From positions 1-44,361 of the forward strand of contig JAIBEZ010000008.1 in assembly GCA_019459485.1 (NCBI GenBank): a DNA stretch of 44,361 bases, read 5' to 3'. Positions within the stretch are counted from its first letter, which is position 1; the number at the start of each line of letters is the position of its first letter. Below, in pieces: positions 23,165-33,123 of the stretch. The translations under genes were made by a program, and so were the position numbers. The notes beneath the pieces were generated by a model. The model searched no databases. It was given only the letters and a program-made list of their open reading frames with translations, and was not told where the DNA came from. Source of the stretch: Prolixibacteraceae bacterium (GTDB lineage: Bacteria; Bacteroidota; Bacteroidia; Bacteroidales; Prolixibacteraceae).

Positions 23165-25549
23165 ATGAACAAGTTGATTTTTTTCTTCTTTCTCTCAATT
23201 ACTTGTTTTTTCTCGCTATCAAGAAGTGTGAGTGCACAACAAGTAGAACGTCAGGTTGCTATAAGCGCATATATTTACAACTTTGCCAAAAATGTTGAAT
23301 GGCAAAATGAAGCCGGGCTAAAGGAATTTAGCATTCTGATTATCGGCGAAGATGAAAAAATCATTAAGGAAATGCGGAACATGGCCAAATCAAAAACCAT
23401 CCGCGAAAAGCCGATCAAAATATCAAATACTGCGGCACTGACTAATATTGAAAATGTGCAGTTGATATTTTTACTGAAGGGCAAAGAGGAAAGTCTGGTG
23501 AAGGTTTTTGACCAGATTGAAGGGAGAAATATCCTGCTCGTTACCGACGGTTATCGGGACAAGAAACTGATCATGATCAACTTCTTTGATTCAGGAAAAG
23601 GCTCACTTCAATTTGAAATAAATAAAGCCAATATCCTCAACCAGCAGCTTCGCATCATGCACGACATGATTTTGCTTGGGGGCACCGAGATTGACGTTGC
23701 AACACTTTACCGCGAAGGACAGCAAAGCTTGCGAAGTCTTCAAAAACACAGTGGCGATCTCGAAAAAAAAATGAGAGAGTTGGAAACCGAACTCAAACAG
23801 CTTGAAAAAACCATATCATTCCGGAACAAAGAATTACAGGACAGCAAAGACAGTTTGAAACTGCAATCGCTTAAAATAAGGGAACAACAAAAAATACTGA
23901 ACAGCCAGTCGTCCGAACTCGCGCAAAGAAAGAAAGAACTGGCTGATCAGATTTTGGAAATTCAGGAACAACAGAAGATATTCGCACTTCAGACCCGGAA
24001 TATTGAGACACAAAAAAAGGAGCTTGAGAAAGGGAACAAAGAATTGCTTGATCAAAAGAAGGAAATCAACCAACAAAACGATGAAATATCGTCACAATCG
24101 CAAATTCTGGAAGAACAAGGATTGAGACTTCACAAGCAGCGAAACCTTGTTTATATGCTTGTTATTATTATTCTTCTTGTCTTTGTTCTTGCGTTTTCAA
24201 TTTACAAAGGATATGAGAACAAGCAAAAATTGAATAAAGACTTGGAAAAGAGGGTTGCCGAACGCACCTACGATTTGTACACCTCAAATGAACAACTTAT
24301 GGTTGAGCTTTCGGAACGAAAACTGGCAGAGACTAAATTGGTGGAAAGTGAAAATAAATACCGTACACTGCTTGAAAATATACCGCAGAAAATTTTCTTC
24401 AAAAACAATGAATTGGTTTTTGTGTCGGGCAACGAAAATTTTGCAAGCGAATTAAATATTACCGCTGCTGAAATTAAAGGGAAAACAGACTTTGACTTTT
24501 TTCCGAAAGAACTCGCAGAAAAGTACAGAAAAGAAGATTTTGATTTTCTGGAATCAGGTAAACCAATGGAAACTGAAGAACGTAGTATTCGAAACGGACA
24601 AACTGTTTGGACACAGATAGTTAAAATACCAGTCAAAGATGAATCCGGTAAGATTATTGGAGTTCAGGGGATTTTTTGGGACATTACCGAGCGTAAACGC
24701 AACGAAGAGGAACTTGGAAATTACCGCCTTCAACTGGAGGAAAAGGTAAGAGAAAGGACTGCCGAGCTTGAAATAGCCAAGCTGAAAGCTGAGTCGGCCG
24801 ATCAATTAAAATCAGCATTCTTGGCTACCATGTCGCACGAACTTCGAACCCCTTTAAATTCGATCATTGGTTTTACCGGAATGTTAATTCAGGAATTGCC
24901 CGGGCCCCTGAACGAGGAGCAAAAGAAACAACTAAGGATGACCCAAAAAAGCGGACGGCATCTTTTATCGCTGATCAACGACATCCTCGATTTATCGAAG
25001 ATTGAAGCCGGTCAGCTAAATTTGAGTAAAGACAAGTTTAAAATTTCGGATGTTATTCAAAACGTGCTGGATTTGTCGCGGCCATTTGCCCAAAGCAAAA
25101 ATTTGGTTTTAACAGCCAGTGTCGATCCTGAATTACCTGAAATTATGAGCGACCAGTTTAGGGTTCAACAGATCATTATAAACCTGGTAAACAATGCCTT
25201 GAAATTTACAGAAGTTGGAACCGTTAAGGTTGAGGCATTTCGCAGGAATAATTATCTGGTTGTAAAAGTGATTGATACCGGGTTAGGAATTGAAGCTGAT
25301 CAGATAAAAACCTTGTTCAAACCATTTATTCAAATTGATTCAGGTGTTGCACGAAAACATGAAGGAACAGGTTTGGGACTGTCGATCAGTAAAAAACTGA
25401 TAACAATGTTGAGTGGCACCATTTCGGTTGAATCGGAACCGGAAAAAGGAAGTACTTTTATCATCGAACTTCCACTAAAACCATTAAGCGAGGACAACAC
25501 AAGCTTGGACAACACAAGCTTGGAAAACAATATACAAATAAACACATGA
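23165..25549 (+). CDS. YfiR-domain/coiled-coil/PAS histidine kinase fusion
   Basis: A signal peptide is followed by a YfiR-like (DUF4154) periplasmic domain (about 30-180; VAISAYIYNFAKNVEW), a long Gln/Glu/Lys-rich coiled coil (about 185-320) and one membrane helix (about 328-348). In the cytoplasm come a PAS domain (about 385-505) and a kinase core with H558 in SHELRTPLNSI, DTGLGIE and GTGLGLSIS. I prefer ATG 23165, next to the signal peptide; 23147 adds six residues. The gene lies 36 bases after a TonB receptor and overlaps the next receiver gene by 4 bases. YfiR is known as a periplasmic repressor of a diguanylate cyclase; here it seems to control a kinase directly. Confidence 0.85.
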   Translation: MNKLIFFFFLSITCFFSLSRSVSAQQVERQVAISAYIYNFAKNVEWQNEAGLKEFSILIIGEDEKIIKEMRNMAKSKTIREKPIKISNTAALTNIENVQLIFLLKGKEESLVKVFDQIEGRNILLVTDGYRDKKLIMINFFDSGKGSLQFEINKANILNQQLRIMHDMILLGGTEIDVATLYREGQQSLRSLQKHSGDLEKKMRELETELKQLEKTISFRNKELQDSKDSLKLQSLKIREQQKILNSQSSELAQRKKELADQILEIQEQQKIFALQTRNIETQKKELEKGNKELLDQKKEINQQNDEISSQSQILEEQGLRLHKQRNLVYMLVIIILLVFVLAFSIYKGYENKQKLNKDLEKRVAERTYDLYTSNEQLMVELSERKLAETKLVESENKYRTLLENIPQKIFFKNNELVFVSGNENFASELNITAAEIKGKTDFDFFPKELAEKYRKEDFDFLESGKPMETEERSIRNGQTVWTQIVKIPVKDESGKIIGVQGIFWDITERKRNEEELGNYRLQLEEKVRERTAELEIAKLKAESADQLKSAFLATMSHELRTPLNSIIGFTGMLIQELPGPLNEEQKKQLRMTQKSGRHLLSLINDILDLSKIEAGQLNLSKDKFKISDVIQNVLDLSRPFAQSKNLVLTASVDPELPEIMSDQFRVQQIIINLVNNALKFTEVGTVKVEAFRRNNYLVVKVIDTGLGIEADQIKTLFKPFIQIDSGVARKHEGTGLGLSISKKLITMLSGTISVESEPEKGSTFIIELPLKPLSEDNTSLDNTSLENNIQINT

Positions 25550-25941
25550 AGCTAAAGGCATTGATCATTGAAGACAACGAGCAAAACATGTACATGCTCA
25601 GTTTTCTGCTCGAAAAGAATAATTACGAAGTATTTCAGGCATTCAATGGGTTAGATGGAATTAATATCGCAAAAGAAAATTCGCCTGATGTTATACTATT
25701 GGATATTCAACTTCCCGTGATGGATGGATATCATGTAGCAAAGGAATTAAGAAAAAGCGAGGATCTTAAACATATCCCGATTGTAGCAGTCACCTCGCAT
25801 GCCATGGTTGGTGATCGCGAAAAGGCAATGGAATCGGGAGCAACAGGTTATATTGAAAAACCTGTTGACCCGGATAATTTTATTCAAAGGATGGAATCCT
25901 ATTTTTCTGAAGAGCTTTTACAAAGGAGGATTCAATTATGA
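25546..25941 (+). CDS. Stand-alone receiver-domain protein (CheY-like)
   Basis: The 131-residue single REC domain has D53 as phospho-acceptor (ILLDIQLPVMDG), T83 and K105 (IEKP). It overlaps the upstream kinase stop and the downstream start by ATGA, so all three are translated together. It is the likely direct target of the YfiR-kinase and a shuttle to the later kinases of the cluster. No output domain is present. Confidence 0.9.
   Translation: MKLKALIIEDNEQNMYMLSFLLEKNNYEVFQAFNGLDGINIAKENSPDVILLDIQLPVMDGYHVAKELRKSEDLKHIPIVAVTSHAMVGDREKAMESGATGYIEKPVDPDNFIQRMESYFSEELLQRRIQL
25922..25929 (+). promoter_or_regulatory. Strong Shine-Dalgarno before the REC-PAS-kinase gene
   Basis: AAAGGAGG lies 8 bases before the ATG at 25938, inside the end of the preceding gene. 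Strong Shine-Dalgarno sites are rare in Bacteroidota, and only one other is seen in this window, at 34681. Confidence 0.5.
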
Positions 25942-27644
25942 AAAAGGCACTGATTGTTGACGACATAAAAGAAAATCTGTATTTACTGGGAACGCTGCTA
26001 AAAGCTTATGGCTATAAAACAGTCGCTGCAAACAATGGTGCTGAAGCCCTCGGACTTGCCTTAAAAGATCCGCCCGACATTATTATAGCAGATATTCTAA
26101 TGCCGGTAATGGATGGCTATACACTTTGCCGCGAATGGAAAAAAGAGAAAATATTGAAAAATATACCATTTGTTTTTTACACTGCTACCTACACTCACCC
26201 AAAAGACGAAGAATTTGCATTGAGCCTGGGAGCCGAGAAGTTCATTATCAAGCCTCAGGAGCCCGAAGATTTTATTGCGGTAATTGAGAAGGTTTTGGCC
26301 GAATTCAGAACCGATGAGATTCAGATACGCGAGCCTTCTGAATCGTCTGAAATAACAATGCTGAAAGAATACAACGAGACTTTGATCCGGAAAATGGAAG
26401 AACGGATGCTAAAGAGTGAGGATGCTGAAAAGAAAATAAGGATATATGCAGCACAACTTGAAACTGAAATTGAACAAAGAAAGAGGGTAGCGCAAGCACT
26501 GAAAGAAAGTGAAATATTGTTCAGGAGCGTGGTTGAAAATGCAGCAGAAGGTTTTTCCATAACCGACGAAACTGGTAAGATAATCGTCTGGAACAATGCA
26601 ATGGAAGGACTTACAGGAATTCCGGCCCATGAAATAATCGGAAAGTTTGCATGGGACCTGCAATTTATAATGGTTCAGGAAAGTCAACGAACAGATGAAT
26701 TAAAGGAAAATTTCAGAAAAATCACTTCTGAATTTCTTGTTACCGGAAACTCACCTTTTGCCGGCAAATTAATGGAAAGACAATATGAAAAGCCTGATGG
26801 AACTGAAGTTTACCTTAATGGACGTGTTATTCCCATCAAAACTGACAAGGGATTTATTCTTGTTTCGACGGTACATGATATTACCAATCGAAAAAAGAAT
26901 GAAGAGAAAATTAAAACAATGAATGAAGAGCTGGAGCTGAAAGTTTTACAACGAACAGCACAACTTGAGGCAACCAATAATGAACTTGAATCGTTCAGTT
27001 ATTCTGTTTCTCACGACTTAAGGGCGCCGCTTCGCAGTATCGACGGATTTAGCCAGGCATTGACAGAAGATTACTTTTCGTTATTCGATGATCGGGGAAA
27101 AGACTATCTGAACAGGATTTGGTCGAGTTCAAAAAAAATGACACAACTGATTGATGCGATGCTAAATCTGGCTCGTGTAACCCGCGCTCCGATGAATATT
27201 TCGAAAGTTAACCTTTCGGCAATGGCCCAATCAATTCTGGACGAAATCGGTAGAAATGATCCTGAACGGGTCGTTGAAATCATTATCGAACCCAATTTAA
27301 TTCAAGAAGCTGATGCAACACTTATAAAAGCTGTACTGCAAAATTATTTTGAAAATGCCTGGAAATTTACATCACATCAGCCAGTTGCCAAAATCGAATT
27401 TGGTTTAAAAGTAATTCAGGAAGGAAAAGCTTATTTTATTCGTGATAACGGAGTCGGTTTCAATATGGAATATTCAGGTAAATTATTTGCCCCGTTTCAG
27501 CGCCTTCACGATGTCTCTGAATTTGCGGGAACAGGAATTGGCCTTGCCACTGTGCAACGCATCATTCACCGTCACAACGGAAGGGTGTGGGCTGGGAGTG
27601 AAGTAAACCAAGGTGCCACATTTTATTTTACTTTTGGCCTTTAA
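25938..27644 (+). CDS. REC-PAS-histidine kinase
   Basis: The 568-residue cytoplasmic protein has an N-terminal receiver (D52 in IIIADILMPVMDG), a short coiled coil, a PAS domain (about 190-320) and a kinase core of the phytochrome-like type with H359 in SVSHDLRAPLRSIDGF, then DNGVGF and GTGIGLATV. The N-terminal receiver suggests that the kinase is itself controlled by phosphorylation, perhaps from the upstream kinase. It overlaps the upstream receiver gene by 4 bases and is 27 bases from the next kinase gene. Confidence 0.9.
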   Translation: MKKALIVDDIKENLYLLGTLLKAYGYKTVAANNGAEALGLALKDPPDIIIADILMPVMDGYTLCREWKKEKILKNIPFVFYTATYTHPKDEEFALSLGAEKFIIKPQEPEDFIAVIEKVLAEFRTDEIQIREPSESSEITMLKEYNETLIRKMEERMLKSEDAEKKIRIYAAQLETEIEQRKRVAQALKESEILFRSVVENAAEGFSITDETGKIIVWNNAMEGLTGIPAHEIIGKFAWDLQFIMVQESQRTDELKENFRKITSEFLVTGNSPFAGKLMERQYEKPDGTEVYLNGRVIPIKTDKGFILVSTVHDITNRKKNEEKIKTMNEELELKVLQRTAQLEATNNELESFSYSVSHDLRAPLRSIDGFSQALTEDYFSLFDDRGKDYLNRIWSSSKKMTQLIDAMLNLARVTRAPMNISKVNLSAMAQSILDEIGRNDPERVVEIIIEPNLIQEADATLIKAVLQNYFENAWKFTSHQPVAKIEFGLKVIQEGKAYFIRDNGVGFNMEYSGKLFAPFQRLHDVSEFAGTGIGLATVQRIIHRHNGRVWAGSEVNQGATFYFTFGL

Positions 27645-27671
27645 TATTGTATTTACAAAGACAAAAAAACG

Positions 27672-29597
27672 ATGAAAAGCCCCATAAGCGTATTAATTAT
27701 TGAAGACTCTGACAATGACAAGGAATTATTGCTGCTCGAATTGAGGCGCGGTGGTTATGATCCTGAATATATATGCGTTAAGACTGAGAAAGAAATGATT
27801 GCCGCTCTTGATCAACGCGAATGGGAACTCATTATCAGTGATTATTCCATGCCTAAATTCAGTGGTTTTGCAGCATTGAAAATTGTTAAAGACAGAAATT
27901 CAGACATTCCATTTATACTAGTTTCAGGAACAATTGGCGAAGAACTGGCCGTAAAAGCAATGAAAGAGGGTGCCAGTGATTATTTGATGAAGGGCAACTT
28001 AAAACGGTTGATACCGGCAATTGACCGGGAGTTAAAAGACGCAAAAATTCGTATTCAAAGTAAATTGGCTGATGCTGCGCTCAAAGAAAGTGAACTTCGT
28101 TTCAGGGTGCTCACTGAATCGGCTCCGGTTGGCATTTTTACAACTGATGCAAGTGGCTCAACAGATTACGTGAACCCACGTTGGAGCGAAATATCTAAAT
28201 TGAGTTTTGGGGAAGCTCTGAATGATGGCTGGTTGAAAGCTGTTCATCCTGACGACAGGAAGAAGCTGGCTTTTAACTGGCAACAATCTACACTCCATAA
28301 TAGCGACTCAAAAGCTGAGTACCGTTTTGTTCATCCTGACGGAACTGAGGCCTGGGTGATTGGAAATGCAGTCAAGCAGGAAGATAAAAATGGCAATCTC
28401 ATTGGTTATATTGGCACTGTCACCGATATCACCGAGCGTAAAAAAATGGAAGCTGAACTAATTGTTGCAAAGGAGAATGCAGAGGAAAGCGACCGGCTTA
28501 AAACTGCTTTTCTGCAAAATATTTCGCATGAAATCAGGACGCCTTTAAATTCAATCGTTGGATTTTCCAGAATAATTGCCGATACAGAATTGTCAGCCGA
28601 AACTTTTGAAAATTATGCAACGATAATCGAAAATAGCAGTACTCATCTGATGTCAATTATTGACGATATCATTCAAATAGCCACCATAGAATCAGGTCAG
28701 GAAAAAATTCAAGACAAAGAATTAAATGTAAATGCACTTTGCTCTCAGATGTATGATCGGTTTATCACAAATGCGCAGATTCAAAATATCTCATTGTCAT
28801 ACAATACAGCTCTAAATGAGGATGAAGCCTTTACGATATCTGATGACTTCAAATTAACTCAGGTGCTAAATAATCTTATCAGAAATGCGCTGAAATTTAC
28901 GAAATGTGGTTTTGTTTCTTTTGGCTATCAGGTTGTTGGTTCTAGCCTGAAATTTTTCGTTGAAGATTCCGGTATTGGTATTGCTACTGAAATGCATGAG
29001 AAAATATTTAAGCGTTTTGAGCAGGTTGAAAGTACTGCAACCCGAAAGTTTGGTGGTTCTGGTCTGGGACTGGCCATATCAAAATCGAACGTGGAATTAC
29101 TTGGTGGCCGTATTTGGGTCGAATCAGAAATCGGAAAAGGATCTAAATTTTATTTCACAATTCCCTATAAACCTACCCGCGTGATAAAACCGGAAATCAT
29201 TCCTTTGGAACATTCGATTAATGATCTGCCCAACAATCTGAAAATACTGATTGTTGAAGATGAGAAAGCTGTTGATATATACCTTTCATTGGTCCTGAAA
29301 AGCATTGGAGAGGAAATATTACATGCACAAAACGGTATTGAAGCTGTTGCGATTTGCAGGAAAAGGCCGGATTTCGATTTAATATTAATGGACATTAAAA
29401 TGCCCGAAATGAATGGATATAATGCAGTAAGGGAAATCCGAAAATTTAACCCGGATGTAATTATTATTGCTCAGACAGCTTATGCACTTTCAGGAGATCG
29501 CGAAAAATCAATTGAGGCCGGATGCAATGATTATATTACAAAACCGATCAATAGACACACACTTCATGAAACATTAAGGAGATACTTCAGTGTATAA
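27672..29597 (+). CDS. Hybrid REC-PAS-histidine kinase-REC
   Basis: The 641-residue protein has an N-terminal receiver (D57 in LIISDYSMPKFSG, with YLMKGN), a PAS domain (about 145-260), a kinase core with H286 in NISHEIRTPLNSI, DSGIGIA and GSGLGLAIS, and a C-terminal receiver with D574 in LILMDIKMPEMNG and TKP. It can take phosphate in and pass it on, so it would be the end point of the relay encoded here, yet no Hpt or DNA-binding protein follows. The gene ends 19 bases from the converging tilS. Confidence 0.9.
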   Translation: MKSPISVLIIEDSDNDKELLLLELRRGGYDPEYICVKTEKEMIAALDQREWELIISDYSMPKFSGFAALKIVKDRNSDIPFILVSGTIGEELAVKAMKEGASDYLMKGNLKRLIPAIDRELKDAKIRIQSKLADAALKESELRFRVLTESAPVGIFTTDASGSTDYVNPRWSEISKLSFGEALNDGWLKAVHPDDRKKLAFNWQQSTLHNSDSKAEYRFVHPDGTEAWVIGNAVKQEDKNGNLIGYIGTVTDITERKKMEAELIVAKENAEESDRLKTAFLQNISHEIRTPLNSIVGFSRIIADTELSAETFENYATIIENSSTHLMSIIDDIIQIATIESGQEKIQDKELNVNALCSQMYDRFITNAQIQNISLSYNTALNEDEAFTISDDFKLTQVLNNLIRNALKFTKCGFVSFGYQVVGSSLKFFVEDSGIGIATEMHEKIFKRFEQVESTATRKFGGSGLGLAISKSNVELLGGRIWVESEIGKGSKFYFTIPYKPTRVIKPEIIPLEHSINDLPNNLKILIVEDEKAVDIYLSLVLKSIGEEILHAQNGIEAVAICRKRPDFDLILMDIKMPEMNGYNAVREIRKFNPDVIIIAQTAYALSGDREKSIEAGCNDYITKPINRHTLHETLRRYFSV

Positions 29598-29616
29598 ATC
29601 CGTTTTCTTCAAAATC

Positions 29617-30942
29617 TTAACCTGAAAATTTTATCCGCACTATCTTTTTTGTTTTAGCCGTTATTTTAAACCGGTCGTCCAGGCGCTTACCAACAATCCA
29701 GACCAACTGATTGCCACTGGCCAATATCCAGGCATTTTCCTTCTCCGGAATGGAGTACTTCTCGTCAATGAAGAAATCGCTTATTTTTTTCAGTCCGGTC
29801 ATACCCAAAGGTTGAAAATATTCACCCTCCTGCCAATGCCGCAGGATGAGCGGAAAGATAAGCTTTTCCATATCAAGATCAGCCACATTTGGAAGCGTTG
29901 AAAAACGGAAATCTTTTGTTCTCTCCATTTTTTCAATCGTCAGATGAACCGGAATATTAATTTTAGTATAGTCCTCTTCGATATAAAATATTTTGTGCTG
30001 TTTCTGATGGCGGCTCGAAATCAATAAATATTCACGGTCTTTCACCAAACGGTAATCTTCAGAAAAGAATTTTTTACCTGATTCTTTGCTGAGTGAATCA
30101 ATGATGTCGTCAATTTGTTCGGCCTGAAATCCAAAGGGTCGAATCATTTCAAACAGGATCGTCCGCAGCGGGCTGAGGTTTAGTAATTTCTCAATGTGAA
30201 TCATTACTCCTTGTTCGTCTTCGGAATAAACCATCTCCTTAATTTCGCTCATCCGTTGCTGAAAAAGTTGCCCTGTTTCGTGCAGGTTTCCGATGGTTTT
30301 CAGTGCGTTTTTCCTGAATGCAGGATTCAGATCTTCCAGCAATGGAAGAATTTTGTGTCGTATAAGGTTTCGTTTGTAAACAGTTTCAATATTGCTCGAA
30401 TCTGTCCGGTAAGCAATTGACATTCGATGGCAATAATCCAGAATTTCAGCACGGTTGGTAAAAAGCATGGGGCGGATAATTCTTCCTGATTTGGGCTGAA
30501 TTCCGCTCAAACCCTTGATCCCGCTTCCTCGCGAAAGGTTGATCAGGAATGTTTCGATCACATCGTCCTGATGGTGCGCCGTTGCCAGAAAATACAATCC
30601 GTGTCGATCGAGCAATTGGTTAAACCAGTCGTACCGAAGATCGCGGGCAGCCATTTCAATTGAAATTCCTTTTTCCAGAGCAAATTCCGAAGTTTTGAAA
30701 TGCGTTGTGTAGCAGGCGATGTTGTGCTGATCACAATAATCAACAACAAACTGTTCATCGCCATCCGATTCACTTCCACGCAAACCAAAATTGCAATGCG
30801 CAACGGCAACAGGAAACCCATTGTTCACAAACAAATGCAGCATCAGCATCGAGTCGGCTCCGCCACTCACTGCCAGCAGGATTCGCTGTGAGGAATGAAA
30901 AAGGTTTTCTTCGTGAATGAATTTTATAAATTGCTCAACCAT
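29617..30942 (-). CDS. tilS: tRNA(Ile)-lysidine synthase
   Basis: The enzyme joins lysine to C34 of the tRNA-Ile anticodon with ATP, so that AUA is read as isoleucine. The PP-loop SGGADS is at residues 26-31, followed by HCNFGLRGSESDGDE and HHQDDVIETFLINLSRGSG, with the C-terminal TilS domain to residue 441. I chose ATG 30942. An upstream in-frame ATG at 30972 would put ten residues into a repeat array and is therefore unlikely. It is the last gene of the minus-strand group, after a 176-base repetitive spacer. Confidence 0.95.
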   Translation of the reverse strand: MVEQFIKFIHEENLFHSSQRILLAVSGGADSMLMLHLFVNNGFPVAVAHCNFGLRGSESDGDEQFVVDYCDQHNIACYTTHFKTSEFALEKGISIEMAARDLRYDWFNQLLDRHGLYFLATAHHQDDVIETFLINLSRGSGIKGLSGIQPKSGRIIRPMLFTNRAEILDYCHRMSIAYRTDSSNIETVYKRNLIRHKILPLLEDLNPAFRKNALKTIGNLHETGQLFQQRMSEIKEMVYSEDEQGVMIHIEKLLNLSPLRTILFEMIRPFGFQAEQIDDIIDSLSKESGKKFFSEDYRLVKDREYLLISSRHQKQHKIFYIEEDYTKINIPVHLTIEKMERTKDFRFSTLPNVADLDMEKLIFPLILRHWQEGEYFQPLGMTGLKKISDFFIDEKYSIPEKENAWILASGNQLVWIVGKRLDDRFKITAKTKKIVRIKFSG

Positions 30943-30950
30943 GCTGAAAA

Positions 30951-31121
30951 GAGTTTCAAGTTTCAGGTTCAAAGTTCCAAGTTTTGCAACTAATTGTCAT
31001 TTATGGTCATTCAAACTTGTCACTATTTTTAGTTCAATTTACTATAAATGAAATGCAAACTAATGACTACCAATGGCGATAATCTGCTGATCACTGCGAC
31101 TGACCACTGACCACTTTTTCA
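30951..31121. repeat. 171-base spacer built of degenerate heptads
   Basis: Two clear period-7 parts flank a weaker middle: two identical TGACCAC copies (31101-31114) and four of TTTCAAG/TTTCAGG type (30954-30981). Their starts are 147 bases apart, exactly 21 heptads, so the phase is kept across the spacer. On the minus strand the array begins with the pepT stop codon. The TTCCAAG-type part is the same family as at 19661. Confidence 0.6.
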
Positions 31122-32345
31122 CTGTTTCGCCACCAGCTCCGCAATCCTCACGATCAATTCAACAGCTTTTTGCATCGATTGTACCGGAACAAATTCGTAC
31201 GGTCCATGAAAATTATGCCCTCCGGCAAAAATGTTTGGGCATGGTAATCCTTTCCATGAAAGCTGTGCACCATCGGTTCCGCCGCGAATAGGGATTATTT
31301 TCGGAGTGACTCCAACATCATTCATCGCTTTTTCAGCCAGATCGACAATGTATTTCACTGGCTCAACCTTTTGTTTCATGTTGAAATACTGGTCGGCTAT
31401 TTCGAGCGTAACCGTTCCCTGTCCGTATTGAAGGTTGATCAGACTGCAAATCTCGCGCATCAGTTTTTTTCTGGCTTCGAATTTTGCCAGATCGTGATCA
31501 CGTATGATGTATTCAATTTTGGTGTTCGAAACATCGCCTGTGAATCCTGTCAGGTGAAAAAAGCCTTCGTATTTTTCAGTGTGCTCAGGTCGTTGAGTGG
31601 GTGGAAGTGCATGTATGATTTGAGTAGCCACCAACATTGAGTTGATCATCGTATTTTTTGCCGATCCGGGATGAACGCTTCGCCCTTTTACTGTAATCCT
31701 TGCACTGGCAGCATTGAAATTTTCATATTCCAACTCGCCAATTTCTCCTCCATCCAGCGTGTAAGCGAAGTCGGCTCCGAACTGTTCTACGTCAAAATGT
31801 TTGGTTCCTTTCCCAATTTCTTCGTCAGGAGTAAAGCAAATCCTGATTTTTCCGTGTTTTATTTCTGGATGAAGAATTAAAAAATCCATTGCCGTTACAA
31901 TTTCAGCAATTCCGGCTTTGTCATCGGCGCCCAATAAGGTTTTGCCATCGGAGGTAACCAGATCCTGACCGATGTATTTTAACAATTCAGGAAAATCAGC
32001 CGGACTCAACACAATTTTCTGTTCTTCGTCGAGCACCAAATCCTGCCCCTGATAATTCTTTACCAATTGTGGGTTTACATTTGCTCCTGAAAAGTCGGGG
32101 CTGGTATCCATGTGCGAAACAAAACCAACAATCTGCCGCGCATTGTGATCATTCGAGGGCAAAGTTGCAGTCACATAACCAAACTGGTCGCGTGTGACAT
32201 CCTGAAGCCCAATTTCCCTCAATTCACCGGCCAGCTGATCAGCAAAAAACAACTGTCGTTCGGTACTGGGGAATGTGTTACTTTCGGGATCGGAAGTTGT
32301 GAATACCTTTGCATATCGTAAAAATCGTTCAGTAACTTGTTCCAT
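31119..32345 (-). CDS. pepT: Peptidase T (tripeptide aminopeptidase)
   Basis: This M20B zinc enzyme removes the N-terminal residue of tripeptides in the cytoplasm. Zinc and catalytic residues are visible: H78 and D80 in [12 protein letters not shown]141 in LGADDKAG, E175/E176 in [10 protein letters not shown]198 in TLDGGEIG, and the late histidine in [13 protein letters not shown]. Its 408 residues are the normal length. It lies 11 bases behind the unknown gene upstream, so the two are co-transcribed. Confidence 0.97.
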   Translation of the reverse strand: MEQVTERFLRYAKVFTTSDPESNTFPSTERQLFFADQLAGELREIGLQDVTRDQFGYVTATLPSNDHNARQIVGFVSHMDTSPDFSGANVNPQLVKNYQGQDLVLDEEQKIVLSPADFPELLKYIGQDLVTSDGKTLLGADDKAGIAEIVTAMDFLILHPEIKHGKIRICFTPDEEIGKGTKHFDVEQFGADFAYTLDGGEIGELEYENFNAASARITVKGRSVHPGSAKNTMINSMLVATQIIHALPPTQRPEHTEKYEGFFHLTGFTGDVSNTKIEYIIRDHDLAKFEARKKLMREICSLINLQYGQGTVTLEIADQYFNMKQKVEPVKYIVDLAEKAMNDVGVTPKIIPIRGGTDGAQLSWKGLPCPNIFAGGHNFHGPYEFVPVQSMQKAVELIVRIAELVAKQ

Positions 32346-32356
32346 TTCTGTATATT

Positions 32357-33043
32357 TTAAATATCGTCTGAATTAAATTTAAAGCCCAATCGCTTGCCCG
32401 TTTGAATTCTGGAATGATTAATCTCAACCTGCATTTGCTCAACAGTGGCAATTTTCACATCGTCATAAGGCGGTACCAGCAAATCAAAATCAATGGCATA
32501 CTGAACTGCGGTTTCAATAATGTCTTTAAGGTATTCTTTTGTCAGTTCATCGATCCCGAAATCTTTAACAACTTCATTTGATTGTCGTTTTCCTTCAACA
32601 AAAAAATGGTTTTCACGGTTCACAAAAATACGGGCAATCAGATAGCCCAAATCCTGTGTCCGATTGTATTTAAACGAGTCGGCCAAAAAATTATATATAC
32701 TAAATACTCCACAGTACGAATTCATCGGATTGGCTTTTATATATTCCAGTTTCCAGATCGGATGTTCGCGGTTAAAAACAAATACGTTGGAGTGCATACT
32801 GAAAATAAGCACATCGCCCCCAAGTTTGAATTCAGCTTCAAACGGTCCTTTTTCCTGAAAAAACGGCAATATACTTTCGTCAACTTTATCCTTCAACTGT
32901 TCACGATACTCATCAGCCAATTCTCTCAGCACTTCTTTCAAAACCGCAAACATGGCTACAGTTTTCCGATAGACTTCCTGCTTGAGGTTTGTTTTTGCAA
33001 TCAGTCCTTCCATTTGGGTGGGGGCAATTTTCTCTTCAGTCAT
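32357..33043 (-). CDS. Conserved-looking unknown protein, 228 residues
   Basis: I do not recognise a named family, though proteins of this kind seem usual in Bacteroidota. It has no signal peptide or membrane helix. The N-terminal half has a helical charged region ([18 protein letters not shown]) and a beta-rich segment ([19 protein letters not shown]). The C-terminal half is helical and ends [11 protein letters not shown]. It lies between proS and pepT, with a terminator before it and 11 bases to pepT after it. Confidence 0.7.
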   Translation of the reverse strand: MTEEKIAPTQMEGLIAKTNLKQEVYRKTVAMFAVLKEVLRELADEYREQLKDKVDESILPFFQEKGPFEAEFKLGGDVLIFSMHSNVFVFNREHPIWKLEYIKANPMNSYCGVFSIYNFLADSFKYNRTQDLGYLIARIFVNRENHFFVEGKRQSNEVVKDFGIDELTKEYLKDIIETAVQYAIDFDLLVPPYDDVKIATVEQMQVEINHSRIQTGKRLGFKFNSDDI

Positions 33044-33063
33044 GGTTTAGCTGTTAAAATTTT

Positions 33064-33102
33064 GATAAAAATAAGAAAAGCAGCCAACTTTGACTGCTTT
33101 TC
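33064..33102 (-). terminator. Terminator after proS
   Basis: On the minus strand GAAAAGCAG pairs with CTGCTTTTC (9-base stem, 10-base loop), followed by a T-rich run. It separates proS from the next gene, which must then be transcribed by leakage or from its own promoter. Confidence 0.8.
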
Positions 33103-33123
33103 CTGTGTCTGAATTTCTATATT

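Noticed and set aside
30943-30972. Upstream start for TilS
   Set aside because: The added ten residues would be encoded by the period-7 repeat, and the ATG at 30942 fits the family start.
30951-31121. CRISPR array
   Set aside because: Repeats are only 7 bases, degenerate and without spacers, and no cas gene is in the window.
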